Shown: in pieces, positions 51,358 through 59,650 of the stretch
Numbering within the stretch: position 1 is the first letter of the stretch
Layout: every line of letters begins with the position of its first letter
Assembly (NCBI RefSeq): GCF_003149245.1
Contig: NZ_QGDL01000018.1
Span: 1-64,000 of the forward strand
DNA length: 64,000 bases
DNA from: Faecalicatena orotica
GTDB lineage: Bacteria; Bacillota; Clostridia; Lachnospirales; Lachnospiraceae
Direction: 5' to 3'
Notes under the pieces: model-generated
What the model was told of the DNA's origin: nothing
The model's database searches: none
Seen by the model: only the letters and a program-made list of their open reading frames with translations
Made by a program: the position numbers and the translations under genes

Positions 51358-53763
51358 TTATTGGAACTCCACATTAATGTCTGCTTCACAGCCATCTTCC
51401 AGTCTGACTCTGACAACGCACCCTTTCGTATCTTCAACACTCCGGACAACAGCTAATGCCTGTCCTTCATAGAGGGGTACTATGTTCCCTTTATAGGGTA
51501 TCAGCCGATCTGGTTTGGGGTCTGCTGTTCCTAACGCCAGAAGTTCTGCTCCCTGTACTTCTACGCTTACCTTTCTCTCTTCTCCGAAAACCAATGTTCC
51601 CTTCTCATCTAAAGCTTCAATCCTGATAAAACATAGATCTCTGCCGTTTGCCCTAACTTTTCCGGGCTCCGCAGTTATCTTTAACTTTTTCGTGGAAGAG
51701 GCTGTCTTCAGCATATCCCGTCCGGTCTCTATTCCATCTTTATATGCAGTTACTTCCAAACTGCCTGGTTCATACGGAAACCGAAAGACTGCTTTATATT
51801 CCTCTTCAAAACCACATTTTTTCCGTCCCAGTGTCGTGCCGTTTAAGAACAACTCTACCTCATCTGCATTTGCATATATATGTGCTTCCATCTCCTGCCC
51901 GGCGGCACCCGGGTATGTGTAATTCGCCGCAACAGGGAGCCATGTCCAGCTTAACCGGGCAATATGTTTCCCAGTCAGCTCCGGCGAAAGCGTAAACAGA
52001 TGAGGCGCATGGTTATTTGCCCACACAGCATCCCGATAATAGGACTGGGGACGCTTATTTCCGATTAAGTCTATATCAGCACATCCTGCAGCAATCCAAG
52101 GCCACTGCGGACTGCCGGGACGCTCAGCATCACTTACTTCCCATCGTCCGACACCATTTTCTCCAAGATAGTCCCAGGCTGTCCAAACAAAATCACCTAT
52201 TACATTTTTATTTTCCACTGTAGACTGCCATGTCGAAAATGCAGCCCTCGGATAGCTTTCGGAACCATAAATTACTCGTTTCGGAAATTTCTTACTGTCA
52301 TGCTCATAGCGGACTGATTTATAATTATATCCAGCCACATCAAGCGGGGCAAAGTATTCTTCTGTGGTATCTCCCCACAAATCTACACCAGATGCAAAAT
52401 TATCATATGCCATATTCAACGCCTGATTTCCTGTGGTTGCTTCCCCTCCTGTGGGTCGCTGTGCGTATTCTAAAAACAGGGAACAAGCCGTTGCCGATAC
52501 CGGACGGGTTCGATCTAACTCCCTTACCTTATCAGCAAGCCTTTTGCTCCATGCAAATCCATCTGCGCTTCCATCCCGTTCTTCTACTTCATTTCCTGTT
52601 GACCACATTATAATAGATGGATGGTTATAATCTCTTAGAATCATGTCTTCTATATCCTGTTCCCAGTGCTCCTCGAAAAAAATATGGAAACCAAAACTGG
52701 TCCTTCCCAGTACCCATTCATCAAACGCTTCCTCAATCACTAACATACCCAGTTCATCGCAGACTTTAAAGAATCCCGGTCCAAAGGGGTTATGGGAAAG
52801 CCGCAAAGCATTAAAGCCACTCTCTTTTAAAATTCTGATTCTACGGTATTGGGCTGTCTCATGTTCTGCTACACCTAAAATCCCCAAATCCTGATGGATG
52901 CACCCACCTTTCAGTTTCATAGGCTGCCCATTCAGAAGGAATCCATCTGTGCTGTTTACTTCTATCGTCCGTATTCCAAAGCTTTCCTCATATGAGTCTT
53001 CTCCTGATTTTTCTCCGGTTACTGTTACAATCGCTGTGTAAAGTATAGGATTCTGTGGACACCACGGAGAAATATGAGTCACAGGAATATCCAGTTCAAC
53101 TGATCCGCTCCCCTCTGACAGAGCGACAGAACTCAACGCTTCTCCAATACACATGTTTTGGCTGTTTTCAATACGGCAGCTTATTTCCGTCTGTCCGGCT
53201 TGTTCCTCTCCTGTTACCTCTGCCTGCACACGGATCCTTGCGCTAGATCCATTTAACTCGGCTGTCGTAATCTTTAAACCATGTAATCTTACAGCAGTTT
53301 TCTCCGCCACATGCAGCCATACTGGCCGGTAAATTCCCGCTCCTGTATACCATCTGGAACAAGGTTTCATCCGGCTGTCTGTATGGAGTAAAATCTCATT
53401 TTCTCCTTCCTTCACTTTATCAGAAATATCCATATAAAAACTGCTATACGGATTTACATGTTTGGTTACAAACTGGCCATTCACCCAAACCTCCGTTATC
53501 CCTGATACGCCCTCAAATTCCAGCCAAATGCGTTTTTCAACAGACCCTCTTCCAAGCATAAACTTCTTTTTGTAGTACAGTCCCGCCCCTCTCGTATAGC
53601 CTTCATCTTCTCCTCCCGGCGCATTCTTATCCCGTTCCTTCTCCATAGAGTAATCATGCGGGATGCGAACCCTTTTCCAGTTATTCAACATGTGAATTAG
53701 CAAAGGGTTTTTAAGCCCGCTTTCTGCATATTCCCAATCCTTATCTAATAAATAATGATACAT
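51358..53763 (-). CDS. GH2 glycoside hydrolase with DUF4982-type domain (801 aa)
   Basis: Same architecture as the 802-aa GH2: sugar-binding domain with SRWYTGAGIYRPV (136-148), Ig-like domain, barrel with acid/base Glu392 (WSTGNEVEERDG) and nucleophile Glu502 (IYGSESYPRA), GDFVWTAWDYLGENGVG, a C-terminal domain with ANADEVELFLNGTTLGRKKCG, and a last Ig-like domain. No signal peptide. It follows the GH1 gene by 73 bp in a GH1-GH2 operon without its own symporter, which implies that a substrate imported by another GPH protein of the region is shared. The start has CAGGAGGTCATT upstream. Confidence 0.89.
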   Translation of the reverse strand: MYHYLLDKDWEYAESGLKNPLLIHMLNNWKRVRIPHDYSMEKERDKNAPGGEDEGYTRGAGLYYKKKFMLGRGSVEKRIWLEFEGVSGITEVWVNGQFVTKHVNPYSSFYMDISDKVKEGENEILLHTDSRMKPCSRWYTGAGIYRPVWLHVAEKTAVRLHGLKITTAELNGSSARIRVQAEVTGEEQAGQTEISCRIENSQNMCIGEALSSVALSEGSGSVELDIPVTHISPWCPQNPILYTAIVTVTGEKSGEDSYEESFGIRTIEVNSTDGFLLNGQPMKLKGGCIHQDLGILGVAEHETAQYRRIRILKESGFNALRLSHNPFGPGFFKVCDELGMLVIEEAFDEWVLGRTSFGFHIFFEEHWEQDIEDMILRDYNHPSIIMWSTGNEVEERDGSADGFAWSKRLADKVRELDRTRPVSATACSLFLEYAQRPTGGEATTGNQALNMAYDNFASGVDLWGDTTEEYFAPLDVAGYNYKSVRYEHDSKKFPKRVIYGSESYPRAAFSTWQSTVENKNVIGDFVWTAWDYLGENGVGRWEVSDAERPGSPQWPWIAAGCADIDLIGNKRPQSYYRDAVWANNHAPHLFTLSPELTGKHIARLSWTWLPVAANYTYPGAAGQEMEAHIYANADEVELFLNGTTLGRKKCGFEEEYKAVFRFPYEPGSLEVTAYKDGIETGRDMLKTASSTKKLKITAEPGKVRANGRDLCFIRIEALDEKGTLVFGEERKVSVEVQGAELLALGTADPKPDRLIPYKGNIVPLYEGQALAVVRSVEDTKGCVVRVRLEDGCEADINVEFQ

Positions 53764-53836
53764 AATGACCTCCTGATCATTCTTTTTCTAATTTTGTTCA
53801 GTTCCCTGTTTCACTGTGCCAAACATCATTTTTTCT

Positions 53837-55105
53837 TTAATCAATTCTCCAATCATAGTTTCCTAGGAACCGGAGGCTGTCTTTCGGAATTCTTTTTTTT
53901 GTGTTCTGGTCTATCGCTATCAGTCCGAATGTCTTTGTAAATCCCATCTGCCATTCAAAATTGTCGAGAAGGGACCAATGCATATATCCAATTACGTGAA
54001 TTCCATCCTCAATGCAATGAGCCACACCGTCCAGAGCTGTTTTTATAAACGAAATCCTCCTGCCATCATCTGTAGACGCAATCCCGTTCTCTGTCACCAT
54101 AATGGGGATTTCCAGTGACTCAGCCACTTTGCGGATAACGTGTTCCAGAGCCTCCGGATAATATTCGTAATTCATCTGCGTAATTTCAGCGCCTTCCGGC
54201 ACTCCTTTTACACCTTCCTTACCAATCAGCTTTCTTGTATAATTCTGCAGTCCGAAAAAGTCATCATTTGTTATATAAGGCAGATATCGGATAAATTCTT
54301 TCTCCCATTCTTTCTGTGCAATCTTTCGTGAGGCCTCGTCGTCATCTGGCTGAAAATCATGGAGTGAAAGTGTAATTCCTACCTTCAGATGTGGACAGAT
54401 AGCCTTCATGGCATGTTTTGCCGCCTCATGTGTCCTCATGATCAGTTGGTCTCCCTGCTCAGTGCGTGCAGATAGAAAATCTTCCGGTTTTGCTGTACCA
54501 AATACCCTGATATTTTCTTCTTCGGTTTTTTTCATATTGGCATAAAACTCCGGATTCACCCCTACCTGGATATCCTGTTTCATATTTTTCATATAAGTAC
54601 GCACAAGATCTGCCATCTGCAGCCCCATATTCGCCTCATTAATTGTACATACATAAGTCAATTCACTGCCAACCGCTTTTATTACATAAACGCAGTATTT
54701 TTTAAATGCTTCGATAATACCTTCATTTTCCCATCCTCCCTGTCTTATGACCCACTTCGGGGAAGAAAAATGATGCATTGTTACAATGGGTTCTATACCT
54801 TTACTCCTGCAATACCTAATCACATCATGGTAATGTTCCAATTCTTTTTCGTCAAAATGTCCTTGTTCCGGTTCAATCCGTGCCCATTCAATTGAAAAGC
54901 GATAAGCATTCAGTCCTGCTTCTGCCATCAAATCAATATCCTGCCTGTATCTATTGTAATGGTCCACCGCACCAAGAGAAGGTTCCTTAAAAGCTGAGTG
55001 TTCCATCTGTTCCATTGCCCAAAAATCGCTGTTGGTATTATTTCCTTCAATCTGATGTGCAGCTGTGGCTGCCCCTATGAGAAAATCCCCATGCACCTTT
55101 TTCAT
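53837..55105 (-). CDS. GH1 beta-glucosidase-type enzyme (422 aa)
   Basis: Intact GH1 catalytic residues: acid/base Glu157 in CTINEAN and nucleophile in MVTENGIAS (about 338). Also MHHFSSPKW near 111 and HWSLLDNFEWQMGF near the end. Cytoplasmic. A close paralogue of the GH1 at 29244, sharing long runs such as AYRFSIEWARIEP, but embedded in a different operon with a GH2 enzyme. The start has GAGGAGGAAAAGTTAT upstream. The promoter carries the shared 40-bp element (55165-55204) found before the GPH-GH2 operon at 43912. Confidence 0.9.
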   Translation of the reverse strand: MKKVHGDFLIGAATAAHQIEGNNTNSDFWAMEQMEHSAFKEPSLGAVDHYNRYRQDIDLMAEAGLNAYRFSIEWARIEPEQGHFDEKELEHYHDVIRYCRSKGIEPIVTMHHFSSPKWVIRQGGWENEGIIEAFKKYCVYVIKAVGSELTYVCTINEANMGLQMADLVRTYMKNMKQDIQVGVNPEFYANMKKTEEENIRVFGTAKPEDFLSARTEQGDQLIMRTHEAAKHAMKAICPHLKVGITLSLHDFQPDDDEASRKIAQKEWEKEFIRYLPYITNDDFFGLQNYTRKLIGKEGVKGVPEGAEITQMNYEYYPEALEHVIRKVAESLEIPIMVTENGIASTDDGRRISFIKTALDGVAHCIEDGIHVIGYMHWSLLDNFEWQMGFTKTFGLIAIDQNTKKRIPKDSLRFLGNYDWRID

Positions 55106-55136
55106 ATAACTTTTCCTCCTCGTTCTTTTTAAATTA

Positions 55137-55204
55137 ATTATAACTTTAATTTGAGTTATTTTTTAGAACTCATTTCGCTCAAACTAGCACAATTTTTACT
55201 ATTT
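55137..55204 (-). promoter_or_regulatory. Promoter plus shared 40-bp activator element (copy 2)
   Basis: Minus-strand TATAAT at 55137-55142, then 22 bp, then the 40-bp element 55165-55204 (core AAACTAGCACAATTTTT on the plus strand). Same order and same 22-bp interval as at 43967-44034. Confidence 0.7.
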
Positions 55205-55270
55205 CTATGGTTATAATAAAATTATTGGTTCATCGATTATACATAGATTGTCATTAAATTAACTGTGCTG

Positions 55271-56851
55271 CTATTTCATTTTTTGTTTTCCATTTTTATA
55301 AAGTTCTTTAAATATCAAGGCCCCACTGTAAATAACAAGAAACGAACCTATTGTAAATACGACAGCACTCTCTGTCTGAATCTGCGACAGGGAAACAATC
55401 CCCATCAGAATTGCCGCGGCTGATACAAGGAACATCCCAAACCGCACCGGCAGGTTCCGATACACGGTTATCGCCTGATAAAAATTTCGGAAGGAAAAGA
55501 GAATCAGTAAAATCCCAAGCAGAAAGTGTGTGGATAAGAGTATCGCACTCTTATTTACCACCAGAAACTCCATCACACAGATTGCGGCCAGCCAGCTTAG
55601 TATCCGATGTTCCTTTTGTTTTTTATCTATTCCATCATTGACTGCACATTGCAGCACCTTTCGTCCTGAGAAAATGATAACTGCCATTCCCAGAAATCTT
55701 CCTACCAGTCTCAGTGCAGCCTCTGGGAATATTATAAAAATAAGTCCTGCTGCAAATAATAGACCAGCCTGCAGGATTTCCCTGCTTCTTACTGCCTCTT
55801 TAAAGTCTATATTTTTGCAATTGGATACAAAAGAATGGATAAATTTTGCAATTACAATCTTTGTCTTACGCTCTGAATGTATAATAGATAATAAGATGGT
55901 GCCAAATCCATCCAGACCACCACCCCATACTTCATCCATGGTTGCAGCACCTCCTGCTTTTAAGGCATCGAAGAAATCCTTTGTAAATGTCTTTCTCTGT
56001 TCCAGCGTTGCAGAAGTGATCCAGGTGTCAAAAATCTGCACATAGAACCTGCAGTTTTCTGTTAATGTCTCTTTTTCACAAACTGTATCCCCTTCTATCT
56101 GCCACGTATAGATATCATGCTGCATGAGCCCATCCGTATCGCTTCCGAGTATCCTATCCGGCATACCGCACGGGAACAATGTGCCAATAATACTGAACTC
56201 TGGTACGATCCAGCACACCTTTTTCCTAATGGCCGCCAATCTTTCTTTAGGAATGATATCTGCACTTAACCCCGGGCCATCATTGTTATACACTGCTATG
56301 ATTTGATCCTGTAATTTTTCTTCACATTGTGCAGCAGAAAAAATTGCAAGGTTTCCGCCCTTTGAATGACCGCCTATACGATAATGCTTTCCTTCCTCCA
56401 TCGTGCGTTCCAGATAATCTTTCGCCATCAATTGTGCCGGAACCACCATGGAGCCAATCCCAAAATCCTCCTGCCAGCCAATGATTGTATTATCTGTTCC
56501 CCTGAAAGCGATATATCTGCTTTCATCATCCAGTGTAATATGTACTGCCGTAAACTGGCTCGCTGTTTCTTCGTCATAAACCTCTCTATAATAAGACAAA
56601 TTCGCCTGTCCAAACCTTCTTGACCCGGCCATGAGAGAGAACAGAGTGGTTTTCTCCTTTTTATCAGGATTTTTTTCCTGATATCTGACATAGGCATCTG
56701 CAACCGTAACCGGCTCTTTATCATCAGTTACAATTCCGCTAAGATTCTGATATACAAAAGCGGAAAGCACTAAATTATCCACCAAACAAAACGGTTTCTC
56801 CGAAAAATTCAAATCCCCCCGCCACTTTAGATATGTAATAATATTTCCCAT
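55271..56851 (-). CDS. Mbeg1-like (DUF2974) alpha/beta-hydrolase with membrane tail
   Basis: 526 residues from the ATG at 56851 (AAAGGAAAAA upstream); an upstream extension would overlap the preceding gene. N-terminal Mbeg1-like lipase fold: DNLVLSAFVYQ near 25, RYIAFRGTDNTIIGWQEDF near 112 and nucleophile motif GHSKGGNLAI (Ser163). From about 365 to the end there are six or so hydrophobic helices resembling the DUF308/HdeD type. The protein is thus a membrane-linked lipase-like enzyme with its catalytic domain probably inside the cell. Third gene of an operon after a PlsY-like acyltransferase and a papain-fold protein, which supports a lipid or acyl-chain role. Confidence 0.8.
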   Translation of the reverse strand: MGNIITYLKWRGDLNFSEKPFCLVDNLVLSAFVYQNLSGIVTDDKEPVTVADAYVRYQEKNPDKKEKTTLFSLMAGSRRFGQANLSYYREVYDEETASQFTAVHITLDDESRYIAFRGTDNTIIGWQEDFGIGSMVVPAQLMAKDYLERTMEEGKHYRIGGHSKGGNLAIFSAAQCEEKLQDQIIAVYNNDGPGLSADIIPKERLAAIRKKVCWIVPEFSIIGTLFPCGMPDRILGSDTDGLMQHDIYTWQIEGDTVCEKETLTENCRFYVQIFDTWITSATLEQRKTFTKDFFDALKAGGAATMDEVWGGGLDGFGTILLSIIHSERKTKIVIAKFIHSFVSNCKNIDFKEAVRSREILQAGLLFAAGLIFIIFPEAALRLVGRFLGMAVIIFSGRKVLQCAVNDGIDKKQKEHRILSWLAAICVMEFLVVNKSAILLSTHFLLGILLILFSFRNFYQAITVYRNLPVRFGMFLVSAAAILMGIVSLSQIQTESAVVFTIGSFLVIYSGALIFKELYKNGKQKMK

Positions 56852-56870
56852 CTTTTTTCCTTTTCTATTT

Positions 56871-57377
56871 CTATACTGAATCCCATACAATACCACATAA
56901 GCATTGTTGTCTTTCCAGCAATGCCGGCAGTTCATTTGGGAGATATAGGGATGCACTTTTATCCAATTCAATTTCTCCTGTGAGCTGCAATAGCTCCGTT
57001 ACAAACTGAGAGCAAAAATAACGATTTTTAAACCGGGCAGGAATATGCAGCAGGCATAAGAGCACACCCAGCCTTGAATAATGAAATTTTTCTTTGTTCT
57101 GATCTATTTCCTGAATCCGTTTTACAATTTTTTCATAGCTGTCCGCTGACACGCTCAGCCGGTAAATAATACTTTTTTTGTCACGCCGCTTGTGTCTCTT
57201 TGGGTATTCTTTCCGAAAACCTTTGATATTAAAGCTGTAATAATATTCATTTTCATCGTCTATTGCAATCGAAGCATGTGTATATCCCCTGCCAGTGGCA
57301 TAATATATAAAATCAGAAAAAGTGCTGTGATATCTAGTCAGGAATACCGTAACCACTTTTTTATTTTCCTGTTCCAT
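56871..57377 (-). CDS. Permuted papain-fold (NlpC/P60/LRAT-like) protein
   Basis: 168 residues. Layout of the circularly permuted papain-like superfamily, where the catalytic His precedes the Cys: GYTHASIAID (His34) and RYFCSQFVTELL (Cys122). No signal peptide or membrane helix. Members act as peptidases, amidases or acyltransferases (LRAT-type); this one cannot be assigned further. It starts 1 bp after the PlsY-like gene's stop (AGTTGACATG) and is followed 19 bp later by the Mbeg1 lipase gene. The context favours acyl transfer or lipid amidase chemistry over cell-wall hydrolysis, but this is inference. Confidence 0.72.
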   Translation of the reverse strand: MEQENKKVVTVFLTRYHSTFSDFIYYATGRGYTHASIAIDDENEYYYSFNIKGFRKEYPKRHKRRDKKSIIYRLSVSADSYEKIVKRIQEIDQNKEKFHYSRLGVLLCLLHIPARFKNRYFCSQFVTELLQLTGEIELDKSASLYLPNELPALLERQQCLCGIVWDSV

Positions 57378-57378
57378 G

Positions 57379-57996
57379 TCAACTTCCTCCCATTATATGC
57401 GTATACAAAAATTCCCGTATAGGTGGTTCCGCCCCCTCTTTAATTTTCCGCAGATTCTCCAAATGTTTATACATGAGAAGGATGCTGCATAAAACCAGCA
57501 CAAGAAAGACCAGTATATTCCCTGTCTTAACTCCATAAAGAACTGGGAATAAAATTGCTGCAGTAAAGGAAATGCTGCATCCGTAATTAAAGATGAGTGC
57601 TGCGATACATCCCACAGCCAATAGAAGCAGAAAAAGTTTCCAGTCTGATATCAACACCAGCCCGCTGAAGCTGGCCACTCCCTTTCCGCCCCTAAAACCG
57701 TTGTAAAATGGAAGAATATGTCCGATAACCGCCATACTCCCGGCCACAATGCCTCCCAAAAGGAAATCCGGGTATAAATATCTGCTGACTACAACCGCAA
57801 GAACTGCCTTTCCCATGTCGCAGATCAGCACCAGCACCCCATATACTTTTCCAAAATTTATAAAAGCATTCGTGGTTCCCAGATTCCCCGTTCCCTGATT
57901 TGTAATATCCTTGTCCTTCATCTTAGAAATTAGGTATGCGGGGTTTATACATCCCAACAGATAGCCAATCACTACACATATTAATAGTTTACCCAT
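57379..57996 (-). CDS. PlsY-like glycerol-3-phosphate acyltransferase
   Basis: 205 residues, five or so transmembrane helices, with the three PlsY motifs: the GTGNLGTTNA region (36-45), HILPFYNGFRGGKGVA (about 92-107) and a C-terminal helix with basic tail. PlsY transfers acyl groups from acyl-phosphate to glycerol-3-phosphate. A housekeeping plsY normally stands alone or with fatty-acid genes; being first in an operon with a papain-fold protein and a lipase-like protein suggests a specialised paralogue, possibly acylating another alcohol or phosphate. Motif 1 has GTTNA where canonical PlsY has GATNV/GSTNA-like sequences. Whether it is the only copy in the genome is unknown. Confidence 0.85.
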   Translation of the reverse strand: MGKLLICVVIGYLLGCINPAYLISKMKDKDITNQGTGNLGTTNAFINFGKVYGVLVLICDMGKAVLAVVVSRYLYPDFLLGGIVAGSMAVIGHILPFYNGFRGGKGVASFSGLVLISDWKLFLLLLAVGCIAALIFNYGCSISFTAAILFPVLYGVKTGNILVFLVLVLCSILLMYKHLENLRKIKEGAEPPIREFLYTHIMGGS

Positions 57997-58065
57997 CTTT
58001 AATATTTTTCCTCCATTTTTGTTTTATTTACGTCACATCCAGAACAAAGCTTCTTATATGATAAA

Positions 58066-58101
58066 AACCGCCGCCACATATCTACTCGAAATGCAGCGGC
58101 A
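58066..58101 (-). terminator. Hairpin terminator after the 123-aa membrane protein gene
   Basis: TGCCGCTGCAT / ATGTGGCGG-type imperfect stem followed by GGTTTTTATC on the minus strand, between the gene ending at 58117 and the PlsY-like gene. Confidence 0.5.
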
Positions 58102-58116
58102 GTGAGGTTCAATACC

Positions 58117-58488
58117 TTAGTCTCGAATCCCTTTCATAAGTGGAATCAGCATCAGCAGGGCAACAATGCCTATCAGCCCGATTACGATGCCAAGGATCAT
58201 TTTATTAAATACCATCGTCAGGCACATGCCTATACCCAGCAGCAGAGCACCTATAACACCAACCGCTACAGAACCTACTGTTTTCGCATTCAGCTTAATG
58301 GGTTCTTTCCCTTCCATTTTTCTCCACACAAGCAATGTGAGCAGCAGGATAAGGAGACCGACGACACCAACGATAATCCCCTTGTTTAGCATGCCCCATT
58401 CCTCTATCAATACCATGCACATACCCAGTGCAAAAAACACACCGCCGATTGTTCCCAGGATCAAGGCAACAAAATTACTCTTTTTCAT
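58117..58488 (-). CDS. Four-helix small membrane protein
   Basis: 123 residues in two similar halves, each a pair of hydrophobic helices rich in Gly, Ile, Leu and Val: GTIGGVFFALGMCMVLIEEWGMLNKGIIVGVVG and, in the second half, VGVIGALLLGIGMCLTMVFNKMILGIVIGLIG. The halves align (LG.GMC....), so an internal duplication is likely. No family recognised. The start has GGAGGAGATATT upstream. It lies downstream of two single-helix micropeptides and could be transcribed with them. Confidence 0.72.
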   Translation of the reverse strand: MKKSNFVALILGTIGGVFFALGMCMVLIEEWGMLNKGIIVGVVGLLILLLTLLVWRKMEGKEPIKLNAKTVGSVAVGVIGALLLGIGMCLTMVFNKMILGIVIGLIGIVALLMLIPLMKGIRD

Positions 58489-58518
58489 AATATCTCCTCC
58501 GTTTTTATTTAGGTTTTA

Positions 58519-58611
58519 TTATTTGGCTATTAACTGTACTAAGGATATAATTACAATTACTCCTAAGATAACACCAACTCCCGCGCCAATACCTAATACT
58601 GCTTTCTTCAT
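58519..58611 (-). CDS. 30-aa single-helix membrane micropeptide
   Basis: MKKAVLGIGAGVGVILGVIVI followed by ISLVQLIAK and a stop. Two Lys at the N-terminus, a Gly/Val/Ile helix, and a Lys at the end. A very strong ribosome binding site (AAAAGGAGGATTTTATC) 8 nt before the ATG supports translation. It lies 30 bp upstream of the 123-aa membrane protein gene. Function unknown; its size and composition resemble small regulatory membrane peptides or type I toxin peptides. Confidence 0.6.
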   Translation of the reverse strand: MKKAVLGIGAGVGVILGVIVIISLVQLIAK

Positions 58612-58670
58612 GATAAAATCCTCCTTTTTATATGTCTTCAATACCCATTACCAGACCGCCTGTACCCCAT

Positions 58671-58748
58671 CTATTTCTTTTTCTTTACAAACACTGCCAC
58701 GACACCTGCCGCTATTACAACAATTGCTGCTACTACAACCTTTAACAT
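58671..58748 (-). CDS. 25-aa single-helix membrane micropeptide
   Basis: MLKVVVAAIVVIAAGVVAVF followed by VKKKK and a stop. An Ala/Val helix with a Lys-rich end. AAAGGAGGAAATGGA precedes the ATG. An overlapping ATG 5 nt upstream is in another frame. It lies 59 bp upstream of the 30-aa micropeptide gene, in the same direction. Function unknown. Confidence 0.55.
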   Translation of the reverse strand: MLKVVVAAIVVIAAGVVAVFVKKKK

Positions 58749-58924
58749 TCCATTTCCTCCTTTCCCATTCTGTCTGCAGTATCATGATATTATTGCAGAC
58801 TTTATCTGTTTTCTGTACCAGATTTCCTGTCACTGTATTGATCTGATGAAAACAGAATACAGCAGAAATATTTGACTTTTAATTGAATCTTGTTTCTGTA
58901 ATATTAAAAACAAAGGAATAAAAA

Positions 58925-58946
58925 CGAGTTTCGCTTGCGAAACTCG
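58925..58946. repeat. Palindrome CGAGTTTCGC-TT-GCGAAACTCG
   Basis: 10-bp perfect arms around a 2-nt loop. The inner core GTTTCGC...GCGAAAC is the same as at 697-712. It sits in the 350-bp gap between the micropeptides and the gene at 59098, followed by GC-rich sequence with no gene seen. Confidence 0.6.
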
Positions 58947-59010
58947 CGCCTGCGGCGGTCGCCTCGCGACATCTACCTTGTACGCCGCATTGTGCATCCC
59001 GCCGGGAGGG

Positions 59011-59051
59011 CTTTTTATCTTATAGGCGCACTTTCCTATAAGATAAAAAAG
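59011..59051 (-). terminator. Strong terminator of the two-component operon
   Basis: CTTTTTATCTTATAGG (59011-59026) pairs with CCTATAAGATAAAAAG (59035-59050) over 16 bp around an 8-nt loop, about 50 bp after the stop at 59098. Confidence 0.75.
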
Positions 59052-59097
59052 AACCGCCGGCTTTGACGATTCTTTTTCTTACTTTCAATTACACTCC

Positions 59098-59646
59098 CTA
59101 TATCAACAGATCTTTCCCTTTCCTGCACACCTCATAGAGTTCTTCCATTTCATCTTCGATCAAAGGCTGTATCTTGGCCGCCCTTTTTCTGACAAGCACC
59201 CGGTACACAAACCAGGGTGCAATCCAGCCGGCAAATCCCGGAATGGCAAGAATGATACACAGCGTAATAAGCGGTGGCTCTGCAGTCACTGCAAATACGG
59301 AGCCTGCCATACAGGCAGTGCCCGCAACGCCAATCACCATTGCTGCAATTGTTGCAAGGGTGGCTTTCGACTTTTCCAGCCTGTCAATTTCCAGAATACA
59401 GCCGTCAAAATTTCTCTGCAGCCTGGTCAGTTCCACCTTATTGCATATCTTCCTGTCCCGCCGGAAATTTAAGGTCACATACCCTCCCGGCTGGGTCCGC
59501 TCCTGTGCGATCTCTGCATTTGGATCCTCTTCCCATCCGAAACAGGGATAACTGTCCAGATATAAAGAAGCATGTTCCTTCAATATTTCCTTTCTTTTAT
59601 ACTCGTAACCCACATATTCGGATCCGACTTTACTGACTTCTGCCAT
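59098..59646 (-). CDS. Two-helix membrane protein of the two-component operon
   Basis: 182 residues. A charged cytoplasmic N-terminal region (about 1-90), two hydrophobic helices (about 95-117 and 124-145), then a basic and acidic C-terminal helix. No family recognised. It lies 4 bp after the HAMP kinase gene, so it is in the same operon, and could be an accessory of the kinase or a target. A Trp/Pro-rich segment (YPCFGWEEDPNAEI) near 33 is distinctive. Confidence 0.7.
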   Translation of the reverse strand: MAEVSKVGSEYVGYEYKRKEILKEHASLYLDSYPCFGWEEDPNAEIAQERTQPGGYVTLNFRRDRKICNKVELTRLQRNFDGCILEIDRLEKSKATLATIAAMVIGVAGTACMAGSVFAVTAEPPLITLCIILAIPGFAGWIAPWFVYRVLVRKRAAKIQPLIEDEMEELYEVCRKGKDLLI

Positions 59647-59650
59647 GCGT

